63,960 nucleotides of DNA from Pseudomonadota bacterium (GTDB lineage: Bacteria; Pseudomonadota; Gammaproteobacteria; Acidiferrobacterales; UBA6901), in the NCBI GenBank assembly GCA_021785795.1, contig JAJYEK010000006.1, positions 1-63,960 on the forward strand. The letters are read 5' to 3'. This document shows positions 1 to 8,107 of the stretch, one piece after another. The number at the start of each line of letters is the position of its first letter. Position 1 is the first letter of the stretch. The translations under genes were made by a program, and so were the position numbers. Under the pieces are notes generated by a model that worked only from the letters and a program-made list of their open reading frames with translations, was not told the DNA's origin and made no database searches.

Positions 1-1049
1 GCATGGGCAACATCCACACCGATGAGGTGGATCCGATCGCCGAGGCTGAGGTCTATCTCGCCTATGGACGGGACGAGCAGGCAGAAGAGATCCTGAAGGA
101 GGCGGTCGTCAAGGATCCGCAGCGTCAGGAGCTCAAACAGAAGCTGCTCGAAATCTACCTGCAGCGCAATGACATCGTCGCTTTTGAAACGCTTGCCGAG
201 GAGCTGTACGCGCAGATCGAAGGGAAGGGCGGTCGCGTCTGGGAAAAGGTGGAAGAAATGGGCCGCAAGATCAGCCCCAACAATCCCATGTTCCGAGGCG
301 GCGATGCGCCGGGGCGCGAGCCGGTTGCCGCGACCGGAGAAATGGAGACGCTCAGGGGCGTGGGCGAAGATACTGGCCCGTTTGTTCCGCTTGCCTCAGG
401 TTCCGCGCCCGAAGCCGAAGCGCAGCCGGAACCGGTGGTCGAAGCGGCCCCCGAAATGGGCGGAATCGATTTCATCCCGGAACCGGCGGTTGCGGACAGT
501 CATCCGGCCACTGCCGACACCGCATCGGTACCTGCGCCAGAGCCAGCCGACGGAATCAGCTTCGATCTGGACCTTTCGACAATGGCGGCCGCCAGTGCGC
601 CGGCATCCGATGCCAGCGAACCGCCGACTGTTGCCCCGGTTTCGCACGCTGACGACGGTTTCGGGCTCGATTTCACGCTCGACGACGCGCCGACCGTCGG
701 CGATGTAGGCGAGATCAAGCTCGATACGCCGACACTTTCGGATAACGAGCCGACGCTTGATTTCGGGGCCACGGCCCTGGAGGCCGAGGTACCGCACGCG
801 GACGAGGGCATGGCGTTTCTGGCCGATGCGGTCGCGGATGCGCCGGCGCTTGAGTTCGAGAGTGCGGCCGAAAGCGATGTCGACGGGCAGTCCCACTGGG
901 ACGAAACCACGACCAAGCTGGACCTTGCCAAGGCCTACATCGACATGGGCGATTCCGAGGGTGCGCGCAGCATCCTCGATGAGGTCATGGCGGAAGGAAA
1001 CGAGAGCCAGAAGAACCAGGCGCGCGAACTCGCTGCCCAGATCGCTTGA
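1..1049 (+). CDS. fimV: FimV/HubP-family protein, C-terminal part (cut by window edge)
   Basis: This is the last 348 residues of a FimV-type polar hub protein; the gene is open to the left edge, so the first ATG at 3 is internal. A TPR-like stretch near residues 13-60 (pairs such as EAEVYLAYGR and AEEILKEAV) is followed by about 200 residues of acidic, Ala/Pro/Glu-rich low-complexity linker. A conserved C-terminal helical module ends the protein (TKLDLAKAYIDMGD near residue 303, then ARSILDEVMAEG). FimV proteins are inner-membrane, peptidoglycan-binding proteins that organise type IV pili and polar functions; the LysM and membrane parts would lie outside the window. The identity rests on the C-terminal module. 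Confidence 0.85.
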   Translation, partial: MGNIHTDEVDPIAEAEVYLAYGRDEQAEEILKEAVVKDPQRQELKQKLLEIYLQRNDIVAFETLAEELYAQIEGKGGRVWEKVEEMGRKISPNNPMFRGGDAPGREPVAATGEMETLRGVGEDTGPFVPLASGSAPEAEAQPEPVVEAAPEMGGIDFIPEPAVADSHPATADTASVPAPEPADGISFDLDLSTMAAASAPASDASEPPTVAPVSHADDGFGLDFTLDDAPTVGDVGEIKLDTPTLSDNEPTLDFGATALEAEVPHADEGMAFLADAVADAPALEFESAAESDVDGQSHWDETTTKLDLAKAYIDMGDSEGARSILDEVMAEGNESQKNQARELAAQIA

Positions 1050-1120
1050 TTACCATGCGGGTTGGTGCGGCAGCCGGCGCGCTTGTGCGGCCCGGCTATC
1101 GCGCCTTTAAGTCCGACCGC

Positions 1121-1657
1121 TCACCGGCCAGATGCGGCGCCGTGATCGCTTGGCGCCAGCGGGCGCTCCCAGGTGACAAAGCAGTAGTTGAACGGATTAT
1201 CGGCGTCCGCCAGGTGCTGTTCGCGCGCGGTCTCGATCCACGCCTGCGTATCAAATTCCGGAAACAGGGTATCACCCGCCACTTGCGCGTCGATTAGGGT
1301 CGCGTACAGGCGGTCCGCCAGCGCCAGCGTCTGGGCGTAGAGCGTGGCGCCGCCGATTACGAAGATTTCCGGATCTGTGGCGGCTACCCGCAATGCTTCC
1401 TCCACTGACCCCACCACGGCGCAGCCCGGCGCACGGTAGTCCGCTTGGCGGGTGATGACTATGTTGTCGCGTCCGGGCAATGGACGCCCCAGCGACTCGT
1501 AGTTTCTGCGGCCCATGATCACATGGTGACCGAGGGTGAGGCGCCGGAAATACCGCAGGTCCGCGGGCAGACGCCAGGGAAGGGCGTTGTTGGCGCCGAT
1601 GACGCGGTTGCTGGCCATGGCCCAGACCAGAGAAATGCGTGACCGTGTGGAGTTCAT
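1121..1657 (-). CDS. folA: Dihydrofolate reductase
   Basis: FolA reduces dihydrofolate to tetrahydrofolate with NADPH in the cytosol. The 178-residue protein has the N-terminal Rossmann-like start ([20 protein letters not shown]), the LPADLRYF segment that carries the folate-binding acidic residue, the NADPH loop [16 protein letters not shown], and the [13 protein letters not shown] motif. It is somewhat longer than the usual 160 residues because of a short N-terminal extension and a C-terminal tail. Its ATG overlaps the stop codon of thyA (ATGA), so the two are probably translationally coupled. This is functionally sensible because ThyA produces the dihydrofolate that FolA recycles. Confidence 0.96.
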   Translation of the reverse strand: MNSTRSRISLVWAMASNRVIGANNALPWRLPADLRYFRRLTLGHHVIMGRRNYESLGRPLPGRDNIVITRQADYRAPGCAVVGSVEEALRVAATDPEIFVIGGATLYAQTLALADRLYATLIDAQVAGDTLFPEFDTQAWIETAREQHLADADNPFNYCFVTWERPLAPSDHGAASGR

Positions 1658-2448
1658 ACCGCGACCGTCGCCCGGATCGCCGGGTGAGGGTCGTAGTTGA
1701 GCAACTCGAAATCCTCGTAGCGAAATTCAAAAAGCGAACGGACCGCCGGGTTGAGGCCCATCACCGGCAGCGGCCGCGGTACGCGCGAGAGCTGCTGCCT
1801 GGCCTGCTCCAGGTGGTTGCGGTAGAGGTGGGCGTCGCCGAGCGTATGGATGAATTCACCGGGCGCCAAACCGCTCACCTGGGCGATCATGAGCGTGAGC
1901 AGTGCGTAGGACGCGATATTGAAGGGTACCCCCAGGAATATGTCAGCGCTGCGCTGATAGAGCTGACAGGAGAGTTTCCCTTCGGACACGTAAAACTGGA
2001 AGAGCGTATGGCAGGGAGGCAGGGCCATGCGGTCGATGTCGGCGACGTTCCAGGCGCTTACGATCAGTCTGCGCGAATCCGGGTTCTCGCGGAGTTCGCG
2101 CAGGATCCAGGCGATCTGGTCGATGTGGCGACCGTCCGGGGCAGGCCAGGAACGCCACTGATGCCCGTAAACCGGCCCGAGATCACCCTGCGTGTCGGCC
2201 CACTCGTCCCAGATGGTGACGCCGTTCGCACGCAGATAGCGCACGTTCGTGTCGCCGCTCAGGAACCACAGCAGCTCGTGGATGACGGACTTGAGGTGGA
2301 CCTTCTTGGTGGTGAGCAGGGGAAATCCGGCGCCGAGGTCGAACCGCATCTGGTAGCCGAAGATGCTGAGGGTGCCGGTACCGGTTCGGTCGCCCTTCGC
2401 GTGTCCGTGGGCCAGCACCTGCGACATCAGATCGAGGTATTGTTGCAT
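1654..2448 (-). CDS. thyA: Thymidylate synthase
   Basis: ThyA methylates dUMP to dTMP using methylenetetrahydrofolate and releases dihydrofolate. The protein is 264 residues, exactly the length of the E. coli enzyme. It shows the start [15 protein letters not shown], the phosphate-binding RTGTGT segment, the catalytic cysteine in [12 protein letters not shown] near residue 146, and the [18 protein letters not shown] dUMP-binding block. It is the first gene of a two-gene unit read leftwards with folA. No FAD-type ThyX is seen in the window. Confidence 0.98.
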   Translation of the reverse strand: MQQYLDLMSQVLAHGHAKGDRTGTGTLSIFGYQMRFDLGAGFPLLTTKKVHLKSVIHELLWFLSGDTNVRYLRANGVTIWDEWADTQGDLGPVYGHQWRSWPAPDGRHIDQIAWILRELRENPDSRRLIVSAWNVADIDRMALPPCHTLFQFYVSEGKLSCQLYQRSADIFLGVPFNIASYALLTLMIAQVSGLAPGEFIHTLGDAHLYRNHLEQARQQLSRVPRPLPVMGLNPAVRSLFEFRYEDFELLNYDPHPAIRATVAV

Positions 2449-2685
2449 GCGCGTATTGTCCCACGAATTCCGCAGAGGATGTAGGGCGACGCCAAGCCGC
2501 TGTGCGGCGAGCGACTGCCGTTATCATCGCGACCGCTACCGGATGCTGCGGGCGCAGTGGGCCGTTCGTCGGCCCGATTGCCCATTTAGGGGGATTTCAA
2601 GACCTGCCCGCCAGAGGGCGGGATAAAATCAAGGGAAACAACGGGTGGTTCGACCACCATGGGCAAGGTGCCGGGGGTAGCTGTC

Positions 2686-3309
2686 ATGGACAAATATTTC
2701 TTCATGCGCCGCGTGCTGGAGCTTCTGCATCAGCCGGGGTTCCTAAACAGGCTTGCGGCGATTACGCTGCGCGCAATTGCCGGTTTCGTTGTGCTCCTGA
2801 GCCTGGTGACGTTTTTCAAGGTTGGCAAGGTCATTTTCGGGTTGCCCCCGAGCGGGATTCTGGGAGGGGTGCTCTTTCTGGTTTCCTATATCCTGGCGAT
2901 TTACGCCGTGGTGCACACACTGATCATCCGGGCGCGTGAGGCGACCAAGATCGTCGGCTCCGAGTTCAGCACCTTCCCGCTGGTGGCGGTGCTGCTCAAG
3001 ACTTTCGGCGAGGTGTTTGCGGCGTTCGTGAGCCTGGCTGCGCTGGGCGGGGGCATGTACGTCTGGTTCACTGGAAAGAGTGTGGCGACCATCCTTGATC
3101 CGATGCAGCGCCTGATGCCCGTATTCGGCGACGCCACATTTCTCGGCGGGATGCAGTTCATCATCGGCGGCGTCCTCTCCGCCCTGGTCGTCTTGATCGT
3201 CAGTTACGCGCTCTCGGAAGTGGTGACTCTCCTGTCAGAGGCGAAGCGGCGTCTGCGGGAGACTGAGCGCGTTACCGAACACAGTTTCAAGTTCCGGTCC
3301 GGAACCTGA
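2686..3309 (+). CDS. Integral membrane protein of unknown function
   Basis: I do not recognise this protein. From the ATG at 2686 it is 207 residues with about four hydrophobic segments: near AIAGFVVLLSLVTFF, ILGGVLFLVSYILAIYAVV, VFAAFVSLAALGGGMYVWF and IIGGVLSALVVLIVSYALS. It has a charged C-terminal tail (EAKRRLRETERV). The start at 2686 is preferred over 2659 because a GGGGGT purine tract lies about 8 bases upstream and the protein then opens with a normal short cytoplasmic segment. It stands alone between thyA and the DUF302 pair. A small transporter accessory or uncharacterised membrane family member are both possible. Confidence 0.7.
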   Translation: MDKYFFMRRVLELLHQPGFLNRLAAITLRAIAGFVVLLSLVTFFKVGKVIFGLPPSGILGGVLFLVSYILAIYAVVHTLIIRAREATKIVGSEFSTFPLVAVLLKTFGEVFAAFVSLAALGGGMYVWFTGKSVATILDPMQRLMPVFGDATFLGGMQFIIGGVLSALVVLIVSYALSEVVTLLSEAKRRLRETERVTEHSFKFRSGT

Positions 3310-3415
3310 CCTTTCCGGCTGCGACCCGCCGCGCGCCGGGAGGGGATGCTGCGGCGCAGGCAGCCGTCTGCCCGCCTCGGAAGTCCTCTCGCTCCGGTTC
3401 CGTCCCGCCGTACCG

Positions 3416-3877
3416 CTATTGGCCGCTGTGCCGAACCGCCTTGAATATGGCCCGTATATCCCGCGACCAGGCCGCAAAATGCGGCTGCAGGGCGGGTTGT
3501 GGGAAGAAGGTCGCGATCTTTGCGGGGTCAGCCGCCAGGATGAGGCTGTGTCCGCGCTCGGAAAAAATCACGATCTGCAGTGGCAGGTAGGCTGCGAGCT
3601 GGGGATCCAACGCAGGCAGGGCGCGCATTTCCGCAGGCTTGCCGAAAAACACCACCTCGTAAGCGGCAGTGGTGTAGCCGTTCGCCCTGAGACCGGCGTC
3701 GACGCGCTGCACCCGGGAGATTGTGTAGCCGTGGCTCACGATGCTGTCCTGCAGCTGTGTCATCGCCTCCGGAAACGGAAGGTCGACGCGGGCCAGCAGC
3801 AGGCCGCCGGCCCGCGCCGCGGATATTGACAGCGCGGCCAGCAGCAGCGCGGCGAAGATTGCGCGGTAGCGGCGCAT
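3416..3877 (-). CDS. Secreted DUF302-domain protein
   Basis: A 153-residue protein with a signal peptide (MRRYRAIFAALLLAALSISA, cleavage near ARA-GG) followed by a single DUF302 fold. DUF302 features seen are the DLPFPEAMTQLQDSIVSHGY start and a C-terminal ADPAKIATFFPQP-like segment. The start at 3877 is chosen because it gives a clean signal peptide and sits directly after the upstream stop codon, with GAGGAGG of the upstream gene end as ribosome site. It is co-transcribed with the cytochrome c-DUF302 fusion immediately upstream. The domain has been linked to sulfur and metal redox contexts, but its function is unknown. Confidence 0.78.
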   Translation of the reverse strand: MRRYRAIFAALLLAALSISAARAGGLLLARVDLPFPEAMTQLQDSIVSHGYTISRVQRVDAGLRANGYTTAAYEVVFFGKPAEMRALPALDPQLAAYLPLQIVIFSERGHSLILAADPAKIATFFPQPALQPHFAAWSRDIRAIFKAVRHSGQ

Positions 3878-3879
3878 TT

Positions 3880-4941
3880 TCAGAAGGTCGCCTCCTCGAT
3901 GATGTCTCGGTACCTGTGGTACATCCGGTCGCACAGCCGGTTGAGTGCGGTGTCATTGAATAGCGCGCTCAATCGCTTCGGGTTGACCGCCATGACGAGG
4001 ACCTTGCCGTGGTGTCTCAGCACGGTTACGCGGCAGGGCAGGAACAAGCCTACCCGCGGATCGACCTGCAGCGCCGTGTTGAGAAAGCCGAAGTCGCAGG
4101 AATAGACGATGACCTGCTGCTTGTTTTCCTTTCCCGCCGGCACGAAGCCCTGGTCCAGATACTGAACCCGGATCAGGCGCATGTTTGCGGCTTCAACCGC
4201 CTCCTTGAGCCGGGCGACCGTGGCCGCCACACCGTCCGGCGACACGCCGACGATGTCCGGCCCCCCGCTGGGTGCCGGTGTCGCAACCGGCGCCTGGTCC
4301 TGGAGACCGCGGATATAGGCGACGAGGTCATCGACATCCTGTCCGCTCAGCCCCTCTTGCCGGGAGGAGGGCATCGGTGTTCCCGCGCGCCCGCGCACGA
4401 GAGCCGTGCGGATGATGCGGTCGGAGGCGGAAGCAAGAAAACCGGAGTTGTCGAGCGCCGGCGCCATGATCGGCTGGCTGCGCGGCCGCGACAGGGTGAC
4501 TCCGGTGCCGGCAGCCCCGGCCCCGCCAGCGCCGTGGCATGCGGCGCAGTGCCTGGCGAAAAGGGCAGCCCCGCGTGCGGCGTTGCCGGGTATCCCGGCG
4601 GCCACCAGCGTTACCGGCCGATGGTCGGACCAGCGGCCAATATAATGCACCAGCATGTTGACTTGCGCTTCCCGCAGCTGCGGAAATGCGGGCATGACAC
4701 GTCCCGGCCGGCCACGTCGTATCGTCTGGCGCAGGTAGGCATTGTCGACGCCCGCCTGGAACGACGGCAGGGAGAGAGGCAGTCCAATGCCGCCACGGCC
4801 CCGCTCGCCGTGGCACGCAGCGCAATCGCGGTCGTACAGCCGGGCGCCGCCGGCCGCCGGTCGCGCCGCGGCAATCCACGGCCACAGTGCGGACATGATT
4901 AGGGCGAGGAGACCGTAAATTTTCGCTCGGCGGTTGGCCAT
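3880..4941 (-). CDS. Di-heme cytochrome c fused to a DUF302 domain
   Basis: A 353-residue exported protein. It has an N-terminal signal/anchor segment (residues 8-26) and two cytochrome c domains with CAACH heme motifs at residues 40-44 and 132-136. Likely methionine axial ligands lie at M83 (RVMPAF) and M190 (GTPMPS). After a Pro/Ala linker, residues from about 232 form a DUF302 domain ending in YRDIIEEATF. The layout predicts a periplasmic electron carrier whose partner or cargo is handled by the DUF302 part. The next gene, 2 bases away, is a free-standing DUF302 protein, so the pair probably works together. The substrate cannot be read from sequence. Confidence 0.85.
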   Translation of the reverse strand: MANRRAKIYGLLALIMSALWPWIAAARPAAGGARLYDRDCAACHGERGRGGIGLPLSLPSFQAGVDNAYLRQTIRRGRPGRVMPAFPQLREAQVNMLVHYIGRWSDHRPVTLVAAGIPGNAARGAALFARHCAACHGAGGAGAAGTGVTLSRPRSQPIMAPALDNSGFLASASDRIIRTALVRGRAGTPMPSSRQEGLSGQDVDDLVAYIRGLQDQAPVATPAPSGGPDIVGVSPDGVAATVARLKEAVEAANMRLIRVQYLDQGFVPAGKENKQQVIVYSCDFGFLNTALQVDPRVGLFLPCRVTVLRHHGKVLVMAVNPKRLSALFNDTALNRLCDRMYHRYRDIIEEATF

Positions 4942-5021
4942 CTATTTTTCCATTGGATTTATGGATAGGCTAACGCCACGCCCAACAGTGTCACATACAC
5001 CGAGGAAGCTTGTACAGCGCC

Positions 5022-5483
5022 GTGATCATGAAGCTTTATGTCAGACAGAGCGGTCAGCACGGTAAGGGGGCGTTCGCATCCGAACCCATCGCTGCAGGCG
5101 ATCCCATCATCGTTTTCACCGGACCCCTGCTGCATCGCTCCGAGGTCGACTTCGACAATTATCACCTGCAGATCGGAGAGTCTCTGTACCTCGGTCCGTC
5201 CGGAGGGGCAGATGACTACATCAATCATTCCTGTCGGCCCAACTCAGGATTCCACGGCGGTCTCACCTTGTTTGCGCTGCGCGACATCGCGGCGGACGAA
5301 GAAGTCACCTGGGACTACAGCACCGCCATCGACGAAGAGGATTTCACGGGGTTTCCCTGCACTTGCGGCGCGCCCGACTGTCGCAGGACGGTGCGGTCTT
5401 TCCGCCACCTGCCCGCGGCGGTGCAAGACCGGTTGCGACCGCTGCTGCTCTCCTATCTGGGCGGGCGCTATTTCCCCGACTGA
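5022..5483 (+). CDS. SET-domain protein (lysine methyltransferase fold)
   Basis: A small protein of about 153 residues made almost entirely of a SET domain. It shows the N-terminal GKGAFASEPIAAGDPI strand pair, the signature NHSCRPNSGF, the pseudoknot partner EEVTWDYST, and a post-SET cysteine cluster CTCGAPDCR that could bind zinc. SET proteins use S-adenosylmethionine to methylate lysines; bacterial members are sparse and their targets are mostly unknown. A GAGGAAG ribosome site at 5002-5008 best fits the GTG at 5022, although TTG at 5010 and ATG at 5028 are possible. It is divergent from the cytochrome/DUF302 unit. Confidence 0.85.
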   Translation: MIMKLYVRQSGQHGKGAFASEPIAAGDPIIVFTGPLLHRSEVDFDNYHLQIGESLYLGPSGGADDYINHSCRPNSGFHGGLTLFALRDIAADEEVTWDYSTAIDEEDFTGFPCTCGAPDCRRTVRSFRHLPAAVQDRLRPLLLSYLGGRYFPD

Positions 5484-5793
5484 ACCGGTGTATCGATCCG
5501 CGCGACGTGCATGGCGGCAAGCCAGAGGACGCGCGCCGGCGCGTCTGCGTCGGGGATGGGGCAGGGGTCTTCGGGCAGGTTGCCCTGATGGGCAAACCGC
5601 AAAATTGTACCACGAAATGTAGGATAAGCAGCGAATCGCGCACGCGAAATATTTCTACGCCAATTTGCCAGGGCTGCTAGGCAGTATGTGCGATCCATGT
5701 ATAATCGGCGCCGGCTAACTGCCTCGCATACCTTAACTTGTTGCGATATAGCGATTTCTGAATTGTGACTACAATTTCTTTGGGAGAACCCTC
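5484..5793. other. 310-base gap without a gene
   Basis: No coding frame is convincing here. A TATAAT -10-like hexamer lies at 5700-5705 without a good -35, and the last 100 bases are notably A+T-rich compared with the genes around them. The ribosome site GGGAG before the lipoprotein gene is at about 5781. The gap probably holds the promoter of the small lipoprotein. Confidence 0.4.
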
Positions 5794-6048
5794 ATGAAAA
5801 AGTTGCTGGTTTTGTTTGCTATCGCGTTCGCGGTCGCCGCATGCCAGAAGAAGGCGCCCGAGGCTCCGGCTTCGGAACCTGCTGCTCCGGCGACCCAGAC
5901 TGCTCCGGCCATGCCTACGCCGGCCACCAGTGCCATGCCCGCTCCGGCCACAAGCGCCGCTCCGGCTAATGGCGGCACCTCGACTGCACCGAGTGGCAAC
6001 GATAACGGTCAGGCTCCGGCAAACAACGGTTCCGATAGCGCCAAGTAA
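5794..6048 (+). CDS. Small Ala/Pro-rich lipoprotein
   Basis: An 84-residue protein with a typical lipoprotein signal (MKKLLVLFAIAFAVAAC, cysteine at residue 17). The mature part is almost only Ala, Pro, Thr and Ser with imperfect repeats such as PAMPTPATSAMPAPATSAAP. It resembles small entericidin-like or spacer-type outer-membrane lipoproteins, but I see no specific family. A GGGAG ribosome site lies 8 bases upstream. It is convergent with folD. Confidence 0.72.
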   Translation: MKKLLVLFAIAFAVAACQKKAPEAPASEPAAPATQTAPAMPTPATSAMPAPATSAAPANGGTSTAPSGNDNGQAPANNGSDSAK

Positions 6049-6124
6049 CGGAAGCAGACTGTAGAGAATCGACTGCGAAGTCGCCGGATAGCCAGACGGC
6101 TTGGTGTCATCAGGTTACGGCAGC

Positions 6125-6994
6125 TCAGCCGGCAGTACCCTGGCTGGACGGTTGTTCGGCGGCTTCCAGTGTATTCAGCAACAGCGTGGCGACCGTCATC
6201 GGTCCCACCCCGCCAGGGACTGGTGTAATCCATCCTGCGCGTTCCCGCGCGGCCTCGAATTCCACGTCTCCCACCAGACTGCCGTCGGCCCTGCGGTTAA
6301 TGCCGACGTCGATGACGATCGTGCCCGGCTTGATCCAGGTTCCCTTAATAAGGTGCGGCTTGCCGACCGCCACAACCAGAATGTCGGCGCCCGCGACGTG
6401 TTCGGGCAGGTCGCGCGTGAATCGGTGACAGATGGTAACGGTGCATCCGGCCAGCAGCAGCTCCAGGGCCATCGGGCGCCCAACGAGGTTGGATGCACCG
6501 ACTATGACCGCGTGCTGTCCGCGGACCGCGACACCGGTGCTCGCCAGCAGGGTCATCACGCCGCGTGGCGTGCACGGACGCAGTACCGGCATCCGCAGCG
6601 CCAGTCTCCCGATGTTATAGGGATGAAATCCGTCGACATCCTTGTTGGGAAGGATGCGCTCGATAACGGTTTCAGGGTCGATATGGGCCGGGAGCGGCAG
6701 CTGTACCAGGATTCCGTCCACGCGCGCGTCGCGATTGAGATCGTCTATGAGTTCCAGCAGTCCGGTCTGCGATGTGGATGCGGGAAGGTTGTGGGAAAAG
6801 GAGAGGATTCCGGCATCGGCACACGCTCTGCGCTTGCTGCGGACGTAGACCTGCGATGCCGGATCTTCGCCGACCAAGATCACTGCCAGTCCCGGTGCCC
6901 GGCCGCCGTCGGCGGTCCGCCGGATAACCTGCTGCCTGATTTCCGCCTGGAGGGAGGCGGCGATCGCCTTGCCGTCGATGATGTTTGCGCCCAT
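6125..6994 (-). CDS. folD: Methylenetetrahydrofolate dehydrogenase/cyclohydrolase
   Basis: FolD interconverts 5,10-methylene-, methenyl- and 10-formyl-tetrahydrofolate in the cytosol. From MGANIIDGK the protein is 289 residues, the usual length. It shows the catalytic segment [13 protein letters not shown], the PLPAHIDPE and [13 protein letters not shown] blocks, [11 protein letters not shown], the NADP-binding [11 protein letters not shown], and the C-terminal [13 protein letters not shown]. The open frame continues upstream across the antisense of tRNA-Pro, but that part is not coding. It joins folA, thyA and purU as a fourth one-carbon gene in the window, although they are not in one operon. 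Confidence 0.97.
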   Translation of the reverse strand: MGANIIDGKAIAASLQAEIRQQVIRRTADGGRAPGLAVILVGEDPASQVYVRSKRRACADAGILSFSHNLPASTSQTGLLELIDDLNRDARVDGILVQLPLPAHIDPETVIERILPNKDVDGFHPYNIGRLALRMPVLRPCTPRGVMTLLASTGVAVRGQHAVIVGASNLVGRPMALELLLAGCTVTICHRFTRDLPEHVAGADILVVAVGKPHLIKGTWIKPGTIVIDVGINRRADGSLVGDVEFEAARERAGWITPVPGGVGPMTVATLLLNTLEAAEQPSSQGTAG

Positions 6995-7134
6995 GCTGTG
7001 CCCGGCTCCGCGCCCCCTGGGAAAGGGGCGCATCATCGCACGAGCTCCAGTGGGGCGCCAAGTCTCGGAGTCGTGGCCCCGCGAGCGGGTGTTTGGCGGC
7101 ACGTGTCGCCGTGTTCGCTGCGTGTGTGCTGCCA

Positions 7135-7163
7135 TTGACCGAGGTGGTGGCAGCGCGTATATT
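7135..7163 (+). promoter_or_regulatory. Sigma-70 promoter of the tRNA cluster
   Basis: TTGACC at 7135-7140 and TATATT at 7158-7163 are separated by exactly 17 bases. A GC-rich stretch (GCGCCC) follows the -10, as is common at stringently controlled stable-RNA promoters. It lies 117 bases before tRNA-Pro and reads towards the five tRNA genes. Confidence 0.75.
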
Positions 7164-7279
7164 TTGCGCCCTTGCGCGGCACCGGCTTGCTTTCGGGTAT
7201 GGGGTTTGGGGCCCGCACCGAGGGTGGCCCGGGTGCGGTGGGGGTCGCGTGATGCTTTCCGAGCCGGACCGCGTGTCGT

Positions 7280-7356
<77 letters not shown>

Positions 7357-7446
7357 TTTATACTTTAAAGTGGTATGTTGTAAGCCGACAGGGGCCGCGG
7401 GATTGCGGGGGTTGAGCGTGTGACGCCCGTTGCTTTGACCGGGCAC

Positions 7447-7523
7447 GCGCCCGTAGCTCAACCGGATAGAGCACCAGCCTTCTAAGCTGGGGGTTACAGG
7501 TTCGATTCCTGTCGGGCGCGCCA
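7447..7523 (+). tRNA. tRNA-Arg (anticodon TCT)
   Basis: A 77-base cloverleaf. GCGCCCG pairs with CGGGCGC, and the anticodon stem CCAGC/GCTGG encloses CTTCTAA, giving TCT. CCA is encoded. Confidence 0.97.
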
Positions 7524-7609
7524 TTTCTGTCCGGCTGGAACCGGTCAGGAAGGCGCAAAAAGAGGGGCGGGTGAGACGCCGGAACCCCTGTCTTGACCAA
7601 AGATTTACG

Positions 7610-7686
7610 GTGAGCGTAGCTCAGCTGGTCAGAGTCCCGGATTGTGATTCCGGTTGTCGTGGGTTCGAATCCCATCGCTCACCCCA
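7610..7686 (+). tRNA. tRNA-His (anticodon GTG)
   Basis: GTGAGCG pairs with CGCTCAC, and the anticodon stem CCGGA/TCCGG encloses TTGTGAT. A G at 7609 can serve as the extra G-1 opposite C73, the hallmark of tRNA-His. CCA is encoded. Confidence 0.97.
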
Positions 7687-7711
7687 GTTTCGCCGATGTC
7701 AGGCAGTTTGC

Positions 7712-7787
7712 GGGCCGTTAGCTCAGTTGGTAGAGCTGGAGACTCTTAATCTCTAGGTCGTAGGTTCAAGTCCTACACGGCCCACCA
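7712..7787 (+). tRNA. tRNA-Lys (anticodon CTT)
   Basis: GGGCCGT pairs with ACGGCCC, and the anticodon loop CTCTTAA gives CTT. CCA is encoded. A CTT-decoding tRNA-Lys in addition to the usual TTT form is normal in high-GC genomes. Confidence 0.96.
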
Positions 7788-7794
7788 TCCCGCC

Positions 7795-7821
7795 AGGCTC
7801 GGTGTCGCGAACACCGAGCCT
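7795..7821 (+). other. Strong hairpin between tRNA-Lys and tRNA-Leu
   Basis: AGGCTCGGTGT (7795-7805) pairs perfectly with ACACCGAGCCT (7811-7821) around a CGCGA loop. Only a weak CTTCTC follows, so it is not a clear terminator. It may be a processing or attenuation element inside the tRNA transcript. Confidence 0.55.
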
Positions 7822-7903
7822 CTTCTCAACGTCCTCCCGCGCGCAGCCGTTTCCGGCGCCGGGACAGGGGAGGCGGCCCGAACGGGTTGGCGCCTCCCGG
7901 CAT

Positions 7904-7988
7904 GCGAATGTGGCGGAACTGGTAGACGCGCTGGATTTAGGTTCCAGTGGGGCAACCCGTGGGAGTTCGAGTCTCCCCATTCGCACCA
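7904..7988 (+). tRNA. tRNA-Leu (anticodon TAG)
   Basis: An 85-base tRNA with a long variable arm (GTGGGGCAACCCGT region). GCGAATG pairs with CATTCGC, and the anticodon loop TTTAGGT gives TAG. CCA is encoded. It closes the cluster just ahead of tig. Confidence 0.97.
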
Positions 7989-8107
7989 CCCCTTTGTCGG
8001 CGATTCCGCCGTCCTTGGCCTCCCGCCTGCTACACGGTATGATGCAATTGATACGGCCTGATACGGTCATGGCCGGCCAAATGGTGTTTCCTGAATAGGG
8101 TTTCTTG

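Noticed and set aside
155..931. Long opposite-strand frames across fimV and similar shadows in other high-GC genes
   Set aside because: They mirror the codon bias of the real genes, have low-complexity Ala/Arg/Ser content and match no family.
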